A stretch of 47,737 nt of DNA from an uncultured Anaerovibrio sp. (GCA_934196075.1 CAKPVW010000011.1:1-47737), one strand, 5' to 3'; positions 23,929-32,069 are shown, numbered from the stretch's first letter. Notes: generated by a model from the letters alone, not told the origin. Program-made: numbers and translations.

Positions 23929-24914
23929 TTACCCTCCCTGGTTGATGAATTTGCCCGTATAACCTCCACTCTGCCAGCGGGGGCTGGATTAGTCGGAGCT
24001 GATGGTGCTACAGACTGACTGGCAGGAGCTGGCTGGCTCTGACTCTGTGGCGGAGCTGTAGTTCCTGTAGCAGGTTTGTAGCTTTTTGTGCTAGAATAAT
24101 GAATATGCCTGGTTTCCGTGGTAAATTTGGCCCGAGGCTTATAAGGCCGCAATGCCAAATACAAGGTTCCCTCTTGAGCCTCCGTAATAAGCTTCAAGGC
24201 ATCCTCTGGCAGTACAGCCACAGTGGCAGTAGCCAATTCGGTCATAGCCTCCTGGGCAGCAATACTCTCATTGACGCCATCCTGCTTTTTGTCCCCCACA
24301 TCTCCTGCTTTTTTGCCATCTCCCTTGGCCATTCCGGCTCTGTCCGCAGAAATTTTGTTAACTGCCAACAGCAGTACATCCTGCAAGATAATGCGGCCAG
24401 TCATTTTGTCATCGCCCTTGGCAATCAGCATAATATCCACATAATCTCCAGCCTTAGCAAAACCTGCTACCCCTGTAATATCTGTAATACCTATACTAAT
24501 TGCCCGGCACTCTGGAGGAATTTCTCCCGTAAAGCCCACCATTTTTATATCCGTCAAAACCTTGCGGGTAGAAATAATATCATCCTTGAGAATTTCTACT
24601 CTGGCTGGTTTGTCAACAATATCCCCTATATCCTTAACGGTATCATCAGCTACCATGGAGGTAGGCACCTCCCGCAGTTCCACCATGCTTTCTTTGATAA
24701 TGGTCTTGGGGGCAATATCCTGTTTGGCTACTACCACCTGCACGGTATCTATAGGAACATAGTCCTCATTATTTCCCATAGTGCTCAGACCTGCGAAAAC
24801 CAACAGGCCCAAAATCCCACTAACAAGGCCTGCTAAAACAACCCAATGCCGATAGGTTAATTTCTCTGAAAGTCTTGTCATTGTTCTATTAAATTTTTCC
24901 TTCACGCCTATCAT
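23925..24914 (-). CDS. cpaB: Flp pilus assembly protein CpaB/RcpC
   Basis: A 329-aa protein with one N-terminal membrane helix (WVVLAGLVSGILGLLVFAGL) and a SAF domain (VVVAKQDIAPKTIIKESMVELREVP), the mark of CpaB. It is thought to act in the periplasm with the secretin. The C-terminal ~60 residues are Pro/Ser/Gln-rich. The listed ATG (24914) directly abuts AAAAGG; the GTG at 24905 lies 9 nt away and is probably the real start (326 aa). It is the first gene of the Tad operon, about 80 nt after the predicted start of transcription. Confidence 0.9.
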   Translation of the reverse strand: MIGVKEKFNRTMTRLSEKLTYRHWVVLAGLVSGILGLLVFAGLSTMGNNEDYVPIDTVQVVVAKQDIAPKTIIKESMVELREVPTSMVADDTVKDIGDIVDKPARVEILKDDIISTRKVLTDIKMVGFTGEIPPECRAISIGITDITGVAGFAKAGDYVDIMLIAKGDDKMTGRIILQDVLLLAVNKISADRAGMAKGDGKKAGDVGDKKQDGVNESIAAQEAMTELATATVAVLPEDALKLITEAQEGTLYLALRPYKPRAKFTTETRHIHYSSTKSYKPATGTTAPPQSQSQPAPASQSVAPSAPTNPAPAGRVEVIRANSSTREGK

Positions 24915-25002
24915 CCTTTTATTTATCTATATGAAGTCAGTTCTCGGCCATACAAAAAACAATCATTTTCATCAATTACGAATCTATTTTTATGTCAGTT
25001 TT

Positions 25003-25031
25003 AGTATACCAAATTTGCCTATACGTTGCAA
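25003..25031 (-). promoter_or_regulatory. Promoter of the Tad operon
   Basis: On the minus strand TTGCAA (25031-25026), a 17-nt spacer and TATACT (25008-25003). It implies an 80-nt, AT-rich 5' leader before cpaB with no obvious fold. The prepilin peptidase gene diverges from the other side of this 180-nt gap. Confidence 0.6.
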
Positions 25032-25096
25032 GGACTATAGTCTTGTTTGTTTGAATAAAATAATTATGCTTTGCCTGGAAAGGACGGTACTTTATT

Positions 25097-25786
25097 GTGT
25101 TGAACACTTTGCATATCTTAGGGGAAATTATAATTATCTCCCTTCTATCCGCTTGGCTCAATTTACTCTACCTAGCAAACAAAGAGGAATTAAGCTTTCC
25201 CCACAAATATCCCTGCCCCTGGCAGTGGCGCTCTGCCAAAATCATCATTTACGCAGGCAGTTTTGCCTACCTATTGGTAAAGTTATTTCCTTACACCACC
25301 ATCGGCTATGGATTATTAAGTACCTATACTATTGTCAATACATCTATCTATCCAACCGGCAATACTTTTTTCTTTGTCCTCTACAGCAGCTTCCTGCTCA
25401 CCATGATGTGGAGCGATATAGAGCAGCAGATTATTATGAATCATCAACTGGCACTATTTGCCATTCTAGGCTTGTGCTTTCAGCTTCTTACCCAGCCGGA
25501 GCAGCTTCCCCTCCAGCTAATAACTGCTGCCGGGGGAGGATTAGCCTTTCTGTTGTTGGCCATCCTTACCCGAGGGGGCATTGGTGGTGGTGATATAAAA
25601 TTAATTGCAGCCCTTGGGCTTTGGCTAAACCCTGAAGCCATGGAATTTACAGCCTTAGGCGGCATTATCCTAGGCGGTCTAATAGCTCTGGGAGCCATTA
25701 TTACCAAAATAAAAAGCCGTAAGGATTACATTCCCTACGGCCCAGGCTTTATTATCATGGCACTATTTGCTTATTTTCTTTACTAA
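25097..25786 (+). CDS. A24 prepilin peptidase (TadV/CpaA type)
   Basis: A 229-aa polytopic membrane aspartyl protease. The two catalytic Asp motifs are WSDIEQQIIMNH and GIGGGDIKLIAALGLW, as in type IV prepilin peptidases. It lacks the N-terminal cysteine-rich methylase domain of PilD, as is normal for Tad peptidases. It is placed divergently from cpaB and should mature the Flp pilins and TadE. The start is uncertain: GTG 25097 follows AAAGGA by 12 nt, and TTG 25100 is also possible. The stop is 8 nt from the stop of the convergent EAL gene. Confidence 0.88.
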   Translation: MLNTLHILGEIIIISLLSAWLNLLYLANKEELSFPHKYPCPWQWRSAKIIIYAGSFAYLLVKLFPYTTIGYGLLSTYTIVNTSIYPTGNTFFFVLYSSFLLTMMWSDIEQQIIMNHQLALFAILGLCFQLLTQPEQLPLQLITAAGGGLAFLLLAILTRGGIGGGDIKLIAALGLWLNPEAMEFTALGGIILGGLIALGAIITKIKSRKDYIPYGPGFIIMALFAYFLY

Positions 25787-25794
25787 TGGAGTAC

Positions 25795-27504
25795 CTATTT
25801 CCCTTTCGCACCAATCAGCTTCTCAAACTCGTCAATTGGCAATGGCTTGGAATAATAGAAGCCCTGAGCATATCTACAACCAATGCTTTTGAGGAACTCC
25901 ACATGCTCCTGGGTCTCCACACCCTCAACAATGGTTTGCATATGCAGATTTTTAGCCATTTGAATAATGGCGCTAATAATACTTCTGGAACGAAGGGAAC
26001 AACAGCTTTTTTTCAAAAAGCCCATATCCAGCTTCAAAACATCCAAATGAACATCCTTCAGCATATTCAAGGAAGAATAGCCTGTGCCAAAATCATCCAT
26101 GAGAATCAGGAAGCCTACCTCCCGCAGCTTATTGGTAATGGCAATAATCTGCTCTGGATCTTCTGTATAGGCACTTTCTGTAATTTCCAGCTGCAAATAG
26201 TCTGCTGGCAAATGATATTTTTCCCGCAGGCCAACCAAATGGTTCACTAATTTGGGATCATACAAATCTATACGAGATACATTGACGGATATGGGATGTA
26301 CATCAAGGCCCTCATCCAGCCATTTACGCAAGCAGCGGCAGCTTTCCTCCCAAATAAATTTGTCTACCTCATAAACAAAGCCATTGTTCTCAAAAACCGG
26401 AATAAAATCTCCTGGCGAAATAAAGCCATTTTTCTGGCTAATCCAGCGCACCAAAGCCTCCGCACCTACTATAGTACCTTTTTCCATATCATATTTAGGC
26501 TGTAGATACAGATTAAATTCCTTATTTTGGATTGCCTTTTCCATGGCATTGATGATTTTTTGCTCCTTCAGCACCTGCTGACGCATTTTTTCATCATATT
26601 CACAATAAGGAGTCTTGAAATTGCCCTTGGCTCTCCACAAGGCCATATTGGCCCTATCGCACATCACACTTATGGGCAAGGATTTATCATCAATGCGATA
26701 TAGTCCAAAGCTCAGAATCGTACGATTGTTGATGGCAAAGCTGTCTGCCACCATCTGCAGAGTGTTAATCATACGACGAGAATCGCCCTTGCCTGCTTCA
26801 TAGCAGACAGCAAAATTATCGGCATACAACCTGCCGCTGATACAAAGAGGCAGATTTATTTCTTTCAGGAATTTGCCAATATAGCGCAGTAGCTTATCTC
26901 CCGTAGCCTCACCAAAAAGGTCATTCAAAACCTTAAAACGTTCAACATTTATCCGCAAAAGGTCGAAGTTTTTATCTGGATTGTCCAAAAGCATTTCTTT
27001 GGTTTTGGCATAAAAAGCCTGCTTATTATAGATACCAGTCAATTCATCATAGGTAGATAAGTAATCTACCACAACACCGCTTAATTTTCCCTTAGTAACA
27101 GACTTATAGGTACTTTCATGGCGATAATCCCTGCAAATATGAACCCCTATAACCACGGGACAATCATCTTCCTGAAATTTATACATAATTGTTATATTCA
27201 GGAACATTAACTTCTGCGCCTTGGTACAGGTAAGTATAAGCCGCGCCAAAACAGAGGCTCCCTCCTCTGTCATGGTACAGCACATTTTGCAGCGATTCAG
27301 AGATAGTGGCGACAAACGCTCATATTCCCTATGCAAAAAATGCTTCACATTCCAATCGCCTCGTACATAGTTCACATTTAAATGACTATAGGCTATAATA
27401 TCAGGATCCATCATAAGGGACAATCCATCAATAGAGCCTTCCTTAAGATATTCAGTGATTAGGTTTTCAGTTAACCTAATCAAATCCTCCTGACCCATTT
27501 CCAT
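25795..27504 (-). CDS. EAL-domain cyclic-di-GMP phosphodiesterase with degenerate GGDEF
   Basis: A 569-aa cytoplasmic protein. The N-terminal ~150 residues resemble a SnoaL/PAS-like sensor. A GGDEF-fold domain (about 155-310) has YADNF where GG(D/E)EF should be, so it is probably inactive as a cyclase. The EAL domain (about 320-565) keeps GAEALVRW, SVNVSR, LEITES, MDDFGTGYSS, DVLKLDM, IVEGVET and QGFYYSKP, so hydrolysis of cyclic-di-GMP is expected. The start at ATG 27504 has GGGAG 8 nt upstream; an in-frame TTG at 27519 is less likely. Its position next to the Tad locus suggests control of surface attachment, an inference. Confidence 0.88.
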   Translation of the reverse strand: MEMGQEDLIRLTENLITEYLKEGSIDGLSLMMDPDIIAYSHLNVNYVRGDWNVKHFLHREYERLSPLSLNRCKMCCTMTEEGASVLARLILTCTKAQKLMFLNITIMYKFQEDDCPVVIGVHICRDYRHESTYKSVTKGKLSGVVVDYLSTYDELTGIYNKQAFYAKTKEMLLDNPDKNFDLLRINVERFKVLNDLFGEATGDKLLRYIGKFLKEINLPLCISGRLYADNFAVCYEAGKGDSRRMINTLQMVADSFAINNRTILSFGLYRIDDKSLPISVMCDRANMALWRAKGNFKTPYCEYDEKMRQQVLKEQKIINAMEKAIQNKEFNLYLQPKYDMEKGTIVGAEALVRWISQKNGFISPGDFIPVFENNGFVYEVDKFIWEESCRCLRKWLDEGLDVHPISVNVSRIDLYDPKLVNHLVGLREKYHLPADYLQLEITESAYTEDPEQIIAITNKLREVGFLILMDDFGTGYSSLNMLKDVHLDVLKLDMGFLKKSCCSLRSRSIISAIIQMAKNLHMQTIVEGVETQEHVEFLKSIGCRYAQGFYYSKPLPIDEFEKLIGAKGK

Positions 27505-27608
27505 ATAATAAGCTCCCAACTAAAATATACGGTACAGCCAAAGCCAGTACCAAAGTAACACTCCTACGCAGAGCTCTCTTCCCCAAAGAGCCCTCTATCC
27601 CTATATAT

Positions 27609-27637
27609 ATTGTACGCTATAAAAATGTTTTTTTCAA
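27609..27637 (-). promoter_or_regulatory. Promoter of the EAL gene
   Basis: On the minus strand TTGAAA (27637-27632), a 17-nt spacer and TACAAT (27614-27609), about 105 nt upstream of the ATG. The leader between them contains GGGCTCTTTGGGGAAGAGAGCTC-type internal pairing (GAGCTC region near 27570-27595). Confidence 0.5.
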
Positions 27638-27786
27638 TACAAAAAATTATATGGATTTTTGTACCTATGTGCTTACGAAATATGACTTTTGTAAAGCAAA
27701 GCAAAATAATAGTTAATTTTACCTATATTATGATTCAATTGAAAATATGAAAAAATATTGTTGACGCATTTTCTCATTGATTCCAA

Positions 27787-27841
27787 TAAGAAGCGGGGAC
27801 TAGTAAAGGGCTGTTCTGCCTGTACTATTCCCCGCTTCTTA
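27787..27841. other. Long perfect hairpin downstream of the 3D-domain gene
   Basis: TAAGAAGCGGGGA (27787-27799) and TCCCCGCTTCTTA (27829-27841) are perfect 13-nt inverted arms, extended inside by TAGTA/TACTA. A second palindrome ACTGTT-ATAC-AACAGT (27841-27856) abuts it. No T-tract follows on either strand, so it is not a canonical terminator although it lies 26 nt past the stop of the minus-strand gene. It may act as a processing or stability element. Confidence 0.6.
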
Positions 27842-27867
27842 CTGTTATACAACAGTTATCCGGTTAT

Positions 27868-28641
27868 TTAATTTAGGATGTATACTTCTACCGACCGGCG
27901 GCCAAAATCAATTGCCTCGCCGTAGCTTTCCATGCACAAATCTATTTTATTTCCACGGATAGCTCCACCTGTATCAGCAGCCACAGCAGTTCCATAACCT
28001 GGAATATATACTCTGGTGCCCAGGGGAATCACATCAGGATCTACAGCCACGATTCCTCGTCTGGCAATATCTCCTGTGGCAGTAATGCCTGCTCCATTGC
28101 CATCAGATGGCAAGTAGGCACTAGCCTCCATTGATAAACAGCTTGCGTAGGTCATATCACCATAATGGGTGCTGACAGTATTCTCTGTCACAGGCGGTGC
28201 TACCGGCACATCCTTCACATGGATGGTCATACCAGTTACAACAGCGGCATCCAGCCCTTCTGCGACCTCGTAGCCATTGCCAACATAGCCATACTTTTCC
28301 ATGACTTCTCCTACTGTTGGCAGGCAGGTTAAAATTTTATCTTCGGTACCATTATAATCAATGGTAATAGTTGCAGCACGATTGACGGTCAGTACCTCTC
28401 CCTTTTCACCATGGGAGACGGAATACTCATCACCCTCTTGCAGAGCCACACCGGCCTGACTAAGGATGTTCAATGGTGTCTTATAAGGTGTATTCAGCTC
28501 CAGCTGCTGGCCATCCACTGCTATTGTTACATGTCGGTTGGAAATGAAGCCAGAAAGCATCATTGTACCGCACATGAGTCCTATGCTGATAGGATACCGG
28601 ACATCCTTCCTACATCGGACATATAGTTTCTTTAAGGTCAT
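27868..28641 (-). CDS. 3D-domain (YabE/RpfB-like) cell-wall protein
   Basis: A 257-aa exported protein: membrane anchor or signal (about 17-34), a DUF348 domain (VTIAVDGQQLELNTPYKTPLNILSQAG...) and a C-terminal 3D domain with GIVAVDPDVIPLGTRVYIPGYG and AADTGGAIRGNKIDLC, whose three Asp residues name the fold (lytic transglycosylase-like). It lacks the G5 domain of YabE. In B. subtilis yabE follows tatD; here the two are separated by the toxin-antitoxin candidate. AAGGGGG precedes the ATG, and a consensus promoter lies at 28672-28701. Confidence 0.88.
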   Translation of the reverse strand: MTLKKLYVRCRKDVRYPISIGLMCGTMMLSGFISNRHVTIAVDGQQLELNTPYKTPLNILSQAGVALQEGDEYSVSHGEKGEVLTVNRAATITIDYNGTEDKILTCLPTVGEVMEKYGYVGNGYEVAEGLDAAVVTGMTIHVKDVPVAPPVTENTVSTHYGDMTYASCLSMEASAYLPSDGNGAGITATGDIARRGIVAVDPDVIPLGTRVYIPGYGTAVAADTGGAIRGNKIDLCMESYGEAIDFGRRSVEVYILN

Positions 28642-28671
28642 TAAATACCCCCTTATTAAATTACGAGGGGT

Positions 28672-28701
28672 ATTATATCACAAAAAAGGACACCATGTCA
28701 A
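28672..28701 (-). promoter_or_regulatory. Promoter of the 3D-domain gene
   Basis: On the minus strand TTGACA (28701-28696), an 18-nt spacer and TATAAT (28677-28672), both perfect. A hairpin AATTCCCT/AGGGAATT (28712-28719 and 28729-28736) lies just upstream of the -35. Confidence 0.75.
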
Positions 28702-28879
28702 TTTTTCAAGGAATTCCCTCCCACTTCAAGGGAATTTTAATGGGTTTTATCATGTTGAAAAGTCAGTAAGCACAGGGATTTGAAGCTCTTGCACTACTTT
28801 GAGAATATTTTGATTTTTTCAGACTAAAAATGAGGAATTTTTGTGCAAAAATACCAAAAGAAAAACTCCCAACACCATA

Positions 28880-28908
28880 TAGTCAGGAGCACGCATATAT
28901 GCTATAAT
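28880..28908 (+). promoter_or_regulatory. Toxin promoter (RNA I)
   Basis: TAGTCA (28880-28885), a 17-nt spacer and TATAAT (28903-28908). The predicted start, near 28915, falls at the beginning of the repeat AAGAGACAACTGATG that is nearly matched by the head of the opposing transcript. Confidence 0.65.
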
Positions 28909-28938
28909 ATTTTTTAAGAGACAACTGATGTGTCGGTT

Positions 28939-28953
28939 CCTCCATTAAGGAGG
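28939..28953 (+). promoter_or_regulatory. Hairpin sequestering the toxin ribosome-binding site
   Basis: CCTCC (28939-28943), loop ATTAA, GGAGG (28949-28953). The GGAGG is the core of AAGGAGGTGAT, an exact complement of the 16S rRNA 3' end, 7 nt before the toxin ATG. Pairing would block translation, as in known type I toxin mRNAs. Confidence 0.65.
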
Positions 28954-28960
28954 TGATGCC

Positions 28961-29041
28961 ATGAGCAATTATGAGAAGTTATCCTTGTTGATAGCGACCT
29001 TAACACTTTTGGTATCCATTCTGCAATTTCTTGTGAAATAA
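28961..29041 (+). CDS. Small hydrophobic peptide, candidate type I toxin (TxpA/BsrG/holin-like)
   Basis: A 26-aa peptide, MSNYEKLSLLIATLTLLVSI then LQFLVK. The N-terminal MxxYExLxLxI pattern, one membrane helix and a basic end are the plan of TxpA/BsrG and the putative holin-like toxins of Firmicutes, which damage the membrane. It has an unusually perfect ribosome site (AAGGAGGTGAT) that can be masked by the hairpin at 28939-28953. It is framed by its own promoter, a terminator and a convergent promoter on the other strand. It interrupts conserved tatD-yabE gene order. Toxicity is not shown; the call rests on composition and locus layout. Confidence 0.6.
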   Translation: MSNYEKLSLLIATLTLLVSILQFLVK

Positions 29042-29143
29042 CTTTTCTATAGAATATGCAACGAGCCGACCCTTTTGCAGTGGTCGGCTCCTAACATCAA
29101 ACCGAGGAGCTGACGCTACGAAACATCAGCTGTCTCTTTTTAT
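29042..29143 (-). ncRNA. Candidate antisense antitoxin RNA (RNA II)
   Basis: A minus-strand promoter (29178-29150) would start transcription near 29143 and run through the toxin 3' region, complementary to the last ~100 nt of the toxin mRNA. The RNA head is nearly identical to the toxin mRNA head (18 of 20). The GAGCCGACC/GGTCGGCTC hairpin is a possible 3' end, but no clear T-tract follows on this strand, so the left boundary is a guess. Confidence 0.5.
29063..29141 (+). terminator. Toxin mRNA 3' hairpins and terminator
   Basis: GAGCCGACC (29063-29071) pairs perfectly with GGTCGGCTC (29082-29090). A second stem, GAGGAGCTGA (29104-29113) with TCAGCTGTCTC (29126-29136), is followed by TTTTT and is the likely intrinsic terminator. 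The latter sequence is also the target of the mRNA 5' end and of the antisense RNA, so alternative folds are possible. Confidence 0.6.
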
Positions 29144-29149
29144 GTACTT

Positions 29150-29178
29150 ATTATATCACTTTAGAAAAAATTCTGCAA
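29150..29178 (-). promoter_or_regulatory. Antisense promoter opposing the toxin gene
   Basis: On the minus strand TTGCAG (29178-29173), a 17-nt spacer and TATAAT (29155-29150). It lies between tatD (ending at 29209) and the toxin transcript, pointing into the latter; no protein gene follows on this strand until 28641. Confidence 0.65.
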
Positions 29179-29208
29179 CCATCTCAGCAATACTATACAA
29201 TATACAAG

Positions 29209-30042
29209 TTATCGTGATAGCTTTGGATATAGCTCCAGCGCATTAGCCGTGGTCTGGCGGGCTACCTTCTCTAGGGATTCTCCCCGGAGCTGAGCCAGCT
29301 TGGCTGCCACATGATATACAATGGCTGGCTCATTTCTCTTTCCCCGCATAGGCACTGGCGCCATATAGGGACAATCAGTCTCCACCACAATGCGTTCCAA
29401 AGGCAGTTTCTGCACAATTTCTGGCAATTTGGCGGCATTTTTGAAGGTCAAGGGGCCATCTACCCCAATAAACCAGCCCATTTTCACCAGTTCCTGCGCA
29501 ATTTCCAGACTGCCAGAGAAACAGTGCATTACGCCTACTATGCCCTTGGCCTCTCGGCGAAGTATATCCATAGTGTCACCGTGAGCCTCACGATTATGAA
29601 CACATACAGGCAAATGGAGCTGACGGGCCAAATCCAGCTGACGGATAAAAATCTCCCGCTGCAGCTGTCTTTTCTCCCCATCCTTTTCCCAGTAATAATC
29701 CAAGCCAATTTCCCCGATGGCCACTACCTTGGGCAAAGCCCCCCAACTAGCCAGCTGATCATCATCAGTCTGTGTCATAGGATGGGCTTCCTCTGGATGA
29801 ATCCCCACGCCGGTATAAACCATAGAATATACCTTGGTAAGAGCCACAGAGCTTTGGGAGGACTCCATAGAGTCCCCCATATTCACAATGTGACTCAGCC
29901 CGGCCTGAGCTGCTCTTTCTACAACTGTGTCTCTATCCTCAACAAAATGCTCTGCATTTATATGAGCGTGAGTATCTATCAGCTGGGCTTGTCCTAAATC
30001 CTTGCCCAACTGAGCCACCATAGCCTCAGTTATAGCTGTCAT
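29209..30042 (-). CDS. tatD: TatD-family metal-dependent DNase
   Basis: A 277-aa TIM-barrel hydrolase. Metal ligands are visible in IDTHAHIN (HxH, residues near 25-27), AIGEIGLDYYW (Glu), PVCVHNREAH, VMHCFSGS and VVETDCPYMAP (Asp). This is the YabD/TatD family of 3'-5' DNases involved in DNA repair. Its ATG overlaps the metG stop by one base (TAATG), the same order metG-tatD as in B. subtilis, and it is the last gene of this operon. Confidence 0.94.
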   Translation of the reverse strand: MTAITEAMVAQLGKDLGQAQLIDTHAHINAEHFVEDRDTVVERAAQAGLSHIVNMGDSMESSQSSVALTKVYSMVYTGVGIHPEEAHPMTQTDDDQLASWGALPKVVAIGEIGLDYYWEKDGEKRQLQREIFIRQLDLARQLHLPVCVHNREAHGDTMDILRREAKGIVGVMHCFSGSLEIAQELVKMGWFIGVDGPLTFKNAAKLPEIVQKLPLERIVVETDCPYMAPVPMRGKRNEPAIVYHVAAKLAQLRGESLEKVARQTTANALELYPKLSR

Positions 30043-31985
30043 TAGCGAACCACGCTTCCTACAGGCATATCCACGGTTACCAGCTGCAAATCATCTCCAG
30101 CTGAAGCAGCCAACACCATGCCATGGGAAACTACGCCACGAATCTTGGCGGCCTTCAAATTTGCAACTACAATAACATTTTTGCCAATAAGCTCTTCTGG
30201 CTTATACTGCTTGGCAATACCGGAAACCAGCTCTCGCTGCTCATTACCCAAATCAATCTTCAACTTCAACAGCTTGTCAGCCTTAGGCACAGCCTCAGCC
30301 TCCAGTACCTTGGCTACCCGCAGCTGAATTTTGGCAAAATCATCAATGGAAATCTCACCCTCCGGCTGGCTTTCCTTCTGCTTATCCTTCTTGGACTTCT
30401 GCTTCTCAGCCTTGTTCTTACCTTCTTTGACTGGCTGCTCCTCCTTTTCCACCTCAATGCGAGGGAAAAGCGGCTGTGCCTCACCAATATGCATATTGGC
30501 TGGAGTGCCACCCCATTTTTTCATATCAGCCAGACGCAATTCTTCAATAGTACCTGGCATATTCAGCTGCTGCCACAGCTTGCCAGCGGTAGTTGGCATA
30601 TAAGGGAAAATCAAGCCACTGATAATCCGGAGAGACTCTACCAGATTATACATAGTATTGGCCAACTCCTGCTTTTTGCTTTCATCCCTAGCCAAAACCC
30701 AAGGAGCAGTTTCATCAATATACTTATTAGCACGGCTGATAAAAGTCCAAACTTCCTTAACCGCATGGCTGATTTTCATATTGTTCATATCATCAGCAAA
30801 GGTCTTTACTGTAACCATGGCATCCTCAATCAAGGACTCATCAATGGCAGAGCGTCCTTCAGAGGCTAATACCACACCCTGCTGGAACTGGCCTACCATG
30901 CTCAGAGTACGGTGGAGAAGATTGCCCAAATCATTGGCTAGATCAGAGTTAATCCGCTGAATCAAGGCATCTCGAGAGAAATTGCCATCCTGGCCCAGAT
31001 TGATTTCACGGAGAAGGAAATAGCGGATAGCATCTGCACCAAATTCCTCAATCAAGCCAATAGGATCTACCACATTGCCAATAGACTTGGACATCTTGGT
31101 CCCATCAACTACCAACCAGCCATGACCAAATACCTGTTTTGGTAATGGCAAATCCAAGGCCATCAAAATGCAAGGCCATATAATAGAATGGAAGCGGACA
31201 ATTTCCTTGCCTACCAGATGAACATTGGCTGGCCAGAATTTCTGAAATTTTTCAGGGTCATCCAGATAGCCAATAGGGGTAAGATAGTTGGTCAAGGCAT
31301 CAAACCATACATAGATAACATGCTTGTCATCAATAGGCACTGGAATACCCCAATCAAAGGAAGTACGGGAAATACACAAATCCTCCATGCCCTGCTTGAT
31401 GAAATTAATCATCTCATTGCGACGAGATACCGGCTGGATAAAGTCTGGATTTGCTTCGATATACGCCAAAAGACGGTCAGCATATTTGCTGATTTTAAAG
31501 AAATAGGCTTCCTCAGAAACCTCTTGTACAGGGCGATGGCAATCTGGACAGCAGCCATTTTCATCCAGCTGATGCTCAGTCCAATAGCTTTCACAAGGGG
31601 TACAATAAAGGCCAGTATAAGCTCCCTTGTAAATATCTCCCTTGTCGTAAATACGGCGGAAGACCTCCTGAACTACCTTTTCATGGCGCTTTTCTGTGGT
31701 ACGAATAAAATCATCATTGGATATATTGAGCATTTTCCAGAGATTCTGAAAACCTGCTACAATAGGATTTACATATTCAATAGGGGTAATACCCTGTTCT
31801 TCAGCCTTCTGCTGAATTTTCTGACCATGCTCATCACTGCCTGTCAGAAAGAAAACCTCCTCATCTGCCAAACGATGAAATCTGGCTACAGAATCTGCAA
31901 TGGTGGTGCAGTAGGCGTGGCCAATATGGAGCTTGGCACTAGGGTAATAAATAGGTGTAGTAATATAGAAACTTTTTTTATCCAA
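30042..31985 (-). CDS. metG: Methionyl-tRNA synthetase
   Basis: A 647-aa class I synthetase. HIGH at 20-23 (KLHIGHAY), a zinc knuckle CTPCESYW...CCPDC near 127-147, and KMSKS near 297 (GTKMSKSIGN). After the anticodon-binding helices a Lys-rich linker leads to a C-terminal tRNA-binding OB domain (about 545-647, FAKIQLRVAKVLEAEAVPKAD), as in dimeric MetRS. The start is TTG at 31985 with AGGAGGT 8 nt upstream. A small hairpin (32019-32037) and a relic repeat lie in its 138-nt leader. Confidence 0.96.
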   Translation of the reverse strand: MDKKSFYITTPIYYPSAKLHIGHAYCTTIADSVARFHRLADEEVFFLTGSDEHGQKIQQKAEEQGITPIEYVNPIVAGFQNLWKMLNISNDDFIRTTEKRHEKVVQEVFRRIYDKGDIYKGAYTGLYCTPCESYWTEHQLDENGCCPDCHRPVQEVSEEAYFFKISKYADRLLAYIEANPDFIQPVSRRNEMINFIKQGMEDLCISRTSFDWGIPVPIDDKHVIYVWFDALTNYLTPIGYLDDPEKFQKFWPANVHLVGKEIVRFHSIIWPCILMALDLPLPKQVFGHGWLVVDGTKMSKSIGNVVDPIGLIEEFGADAIRYFLLREINLGQDGNFSRDALIQRINSDLANDLGNLLHRTLSMVGQFQQGVVLASEGRSAIDESLIEDAMVTVKTFADDMNNMKISHAVKEVWTFISRANKYIDETAPWVLARDESKKQELANTMYNLVESLRIISGLIFPYMPTTAGKLWQQLNMPGTIEELRLADMKKWGGTPANMHIGEAQPLFPRIEVEKEEQPVKEGKNKAEKQKSKKDKQKESQPEGEISIDDFAKIQLRVAKVLEAEAVPKADKLLKLKIDLGNEQRELVSGIAKQYKPEELIGKNVIVVANLKAAKIRGVVSHGMVLAASAGDDLQLVTVDMPVGSVVR

Positions 31986-32069
31986 TGAAAGGACCTCCTA
32001 ATATATAAGATTCACATAGGCCGGTCAAGGACCTGCCTTGCTAGTATATTCACAGTAGTAACAAAGTAA

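Larger units (their letters stand above)
28916..29138. repeat. 20-bp inverted repeat framing the toxin gene
   Basis: AAGAGACAACTGATGTGTCG (28916-28935) and, on the minus strand, AAGAGACAGCTGATGTTTCG (29138-29119) agree at 18 of 20 positions. Thus both predicted transcripts start with almost the same sequence, and the 5' end of the toxin mRNA can pair with its own 3' end. Confidence 0.8.

Noticed and set aside
24099..24836. Long plus-strand open frame (245 codons) opposite cpaB
   Set aside because: Antisense to a well-supported gene, with low-complexity His/Asn/Cys-rich translation and no ribosome site.
16245..24914. Type IV pilus or type II secretion system instead of Tad
   Set aside because: CpaF, CpaB with SAF domain, short Flp pilins with EY motif and TadE are specific to the Tad branch.
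27787..27841. Intrinsic terminator of the 3D-domain gene
   Set aside because: The stem is strong but neither strand has a T-tract after it; reported as a hairpin of unknown role.
29042..29143. A second small protein gene on the minus strand opposite the toxin 3' end
   Set aside because: No start codon with a ribosome site; the promoter is better explained by an antisense RNA.
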